NCBI GenBank assembly: GCA_021203115.1
Contig: JAJQBV010000036.1
Location: 15,150-23,707 of the forward strand
Direction of reading: 5' to 3'
From: Clostridiales bacterium
Lineage (GTDB): Bacteria; Bacillota; Clostridia; Lachnospirales; Lachnospiraceae
DNA: 8,558 nucleotides
Shown here: in pieces, positions 7,323 through 8,558 of the stretch
How positions within the stretch are numbered: position 1 is the stretch's first letter
Layout of the letters: the number at the start of each line of letters is the position of its first letter
The notes under the pieces: generated by a model
Told to the model about the DNA's origin: nothing
The model's input: the letters and a program-made list of their open reading frames with translations, nothing else
The model's database searches: none
Program-made: the position numbers and the translations under genes

Positions 7323-8486
7323 ATGGCAGAACAGAAACGAGATTATTATGAGGTTCTCGGCGTTGACCGTCAGGCGGACGACGCCACCATCAAAAAGGCA
7401 TACCGTAATCTGGCAAAAAAGTATCATCCGGATGCGAATCCGGGCGATAAAGAGGCGGAAAAAAAGTTTAAGGAAGCTTCTGAAGCTTATGCCGTTTTAA
7501 GCGACTTTGAGAAGAGACGCCAGTATGACCAGTTCGGACATGCCGCGTTTGACGGCAGCGGTGCGGGCGGCGGAGGGTTTGATTTCTCCGGTATGGACTT
7601 CGGCGACATGTTCGGTGATATTTTCGGTGACTTTTTCGGCGGCTCACGGAGGGGTTCGGCAAACAGCGGGCCGATGAAGGGAGCCAATATCCGGACCAGC
7701 GTCCGCATCTCATTTGAGGACGCGGTCTTCGGCTGCGAGAAGGAGATCGAGCTGACGCTGAAGGATGAGTGCGGGAATTGCCACGGTACCGGCGCGAAGC
7801 CGGGGACATCGCCTGAGATCTGTCCCAAGTGCGGCGGCAAGGGAAAGGTGGTCTTTTCTCAGCAGTCCCTCTTCGGAATGGTGCAGAACGTGCAGACCTG
7901 TCCGGACTGCCGCGGCACGGGAAAGATTGTAAAGGACAAGTGTCCGGACTGCCGCGGTACGGGGTACATCTCCAGCCGGAAGAAGATCAAAGTGACGATT
8001 CCTGCCGGCATCGACAACGGACAGAGCGTCCGCATCCGTGACAAGGGAGAGCCCGGAAGCAACGGCGGACCGCACGGCGACCTGCTGGTGGAGGTTGTGG
8101 TTTCACGGCATCCCGTGTTCACGAGGGAGGATATGAATATCTTTTCCACCGCGCCGATCTCCTACGCACAGGCTGTTCTGGGCGGTGAGATCCGGATCAG
8201 TACCGTTGACGGCGATGTGGTGTATGAGGTGAAGCCCGGCACGCAGACCGATACGAGGATTCGCCTGAAAGGCAAGGGCGTGCCGTCCCTGCGGAACAAA
8301 AATGTCCGCGGCGACCACTATGTGACGCTGGTGGTGCAGGTGCCGACGACCCTGTCGACGGAGGCGAAGGAGGCGCTTCGGGCATATGATGCGCTGTCCG
8401 GGGATTCCCTCGCGAAGGGAGCCAGCGAACCGGTGAAGCATGAAAAAGGCAGAAAAAAGGGGTTCTTTAACAAGAATCAGGATTAA
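7323..8486 (+). CDS. dnaJ: molecular chaperone DnaJ (Hsp40)
   Basis: DnaJ delivers unfolded proteins to DnaK and stimulates its ATPase. The protein has 387 residues, normal for a full-length type I J-protein. The J domain (about 6-71) begins with DYYEVLGV and has the essential HPD at 35-37. A Gly/Phe-rich linker spans about 72-109, with repeated GD-(M/I)-FG units. The zinc domain has all four CxxCxGxG repeats, at 150-157, 167-174, 193-200 and 207-214. Two C-terminal substrate-binding domains follow, with [12 protein letters not shown] at 227-238 and HGDLLVEV at 251-258. The protein ends in a Lys-rich tail (371-387). ATG 7323 is chosen over TTG 7314 because of ribosome-site spacing. It is last in the visible chaperone operon, separated from dnaK by a hairpin. 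No typical terminator follows within the window. Confidence 0.97.
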   Translation: MAEQKRDYYEVLGVDRQADDATIKKAYRNLAKKYHPDANPGDKEAEKKFKEASEAYAVLSDFEKRRQYDQFGHAAFDGSGAGGGGFDFSGMDFGDMFGDIFGDFFGGSRRGSANSGPMKGANIRTSVRISFEDAVFGCEKEIELTLKDECGNCHGTGAKPGTSPEICPKCGGKGKVVFSQQSLFGMVQNVQTCPDCRGTGKIVKDKCPDCRGTGYISSRKKIKVTIPAGIDNGQSVRIRDKGEPGSNGGPHGDLLVEVVVSRHPVFTREDMNIFSTAPISYAQAVLGGEIRISTVDGDVVYEVKPGTQTDTRIRLKGKGVPSLRNKNVRGDHYVTLVVQVPTTLSTEAKEALRAYDALSGDSLAKGASEPVKHEKGRKKGFFNKNQD

Positions 8487-8520
8487 ATTGATCCGCATCC
8501 TGCAAAATGATATGCTCCCC

Positions 8521-8558
8521 ATATGGTAGACATTGAAAATATTCAAAATCTACTATAT
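8521..8558. repeat. 38-base AT-rich imperfect palindrome at the window end
   Basis: Outer arms ATATGGTAGA (8521-8530) and TCTACTATAT (8549-8558) pair at 9 of 10 positions, or 10 of 10 in RNA with one G-U pair. A 2x2 internal loop leads to inner arms TTGAA (8533-8537) and TTCAA (8542-8546) around AATA. The left outer arm also overlaps a short alternative hairpin, ATATG (8510-8514) with CATAT (8520-8524). No gene is seen in 8487-8558. The role is unknown, and the structure could extend past the window edge. Confidence 0.5.

Overview
This is a compact, single-strand (all +) stretch of conserved bacterial housekeeping genes. The gene content points to a Gram-positive of the class Clostridia, most likely Lachnospiraceae-like. 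The evidence is the hrcA-grpE-dnaK-dnaJ order under a perfect CIRCE operator, a DnaK of 630 residues, a short Clostridium-type QueE, a unimodular B. subtilis-type QueF, strong AGGAGG ribosome sites, and GC-rich genes separated by AT-rich gaps. Genus or species cannot be told from this sequence.

Region 1 (1-2785) is a 7-deazaguanine (queuosine precursor) cluster: the 3' end of queD, then queE, folE, queC and queF. Together these encode the route GTP -> dihydroneopterin triphosphate (FolE) -> 6-carboxytetrahydropterin (QueD) -> 7-carboxy-7-deazaguanine (QueE) -> preQ0 (QueC) -> preQ1 (QueF). queE, folE and queC are closely spaced. A hairpin followed by a T-rich run lies between queC and queF, so queF may be partly uncoupled. 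The visible queD end has an in-frame TGA 25 codons before its normal stop, so queD may be broken here, or the first bases may be misassembled.

Region 2 (2819-3358) is a Nudix hydrolase of the ADP-ribose pyrophosphatase type. It follows queF by 33 bases and has its own strong ribosome site.

Region 3 (3359-3489) is the heat-shock control region. It holds an AT-rich dyad (arms of 8, spacer of 9), a sigma-A promoter (TTGACA-N17-TATCTT) and a perfect CIRCE.

Region 4 (3490-8486) is the DnaK chaperone operon. It encodes the repressor HrcA, the nucleotide-exchange factor GrpE, the Hsp70 DnaK and the J-protein co-chaperone DnaJ. HrcA closes the loop by binding CIRCE and shutting down its own operon. 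A long hairpin in the dnaK-dnaJ gap may reduce or process dnaJ transcripts. The last 72 bases hold no gene but contain a 38-base AT-rich imperfect palindrome that runs to the window edge.

No clearly new biological system is visible. Every full-length gene belongs to a well-known family. The points worth a second look are the queD stop, the unexplained dyads at 3361-3385 and 8521-8558, and the two hairpins in intergenic gaps.
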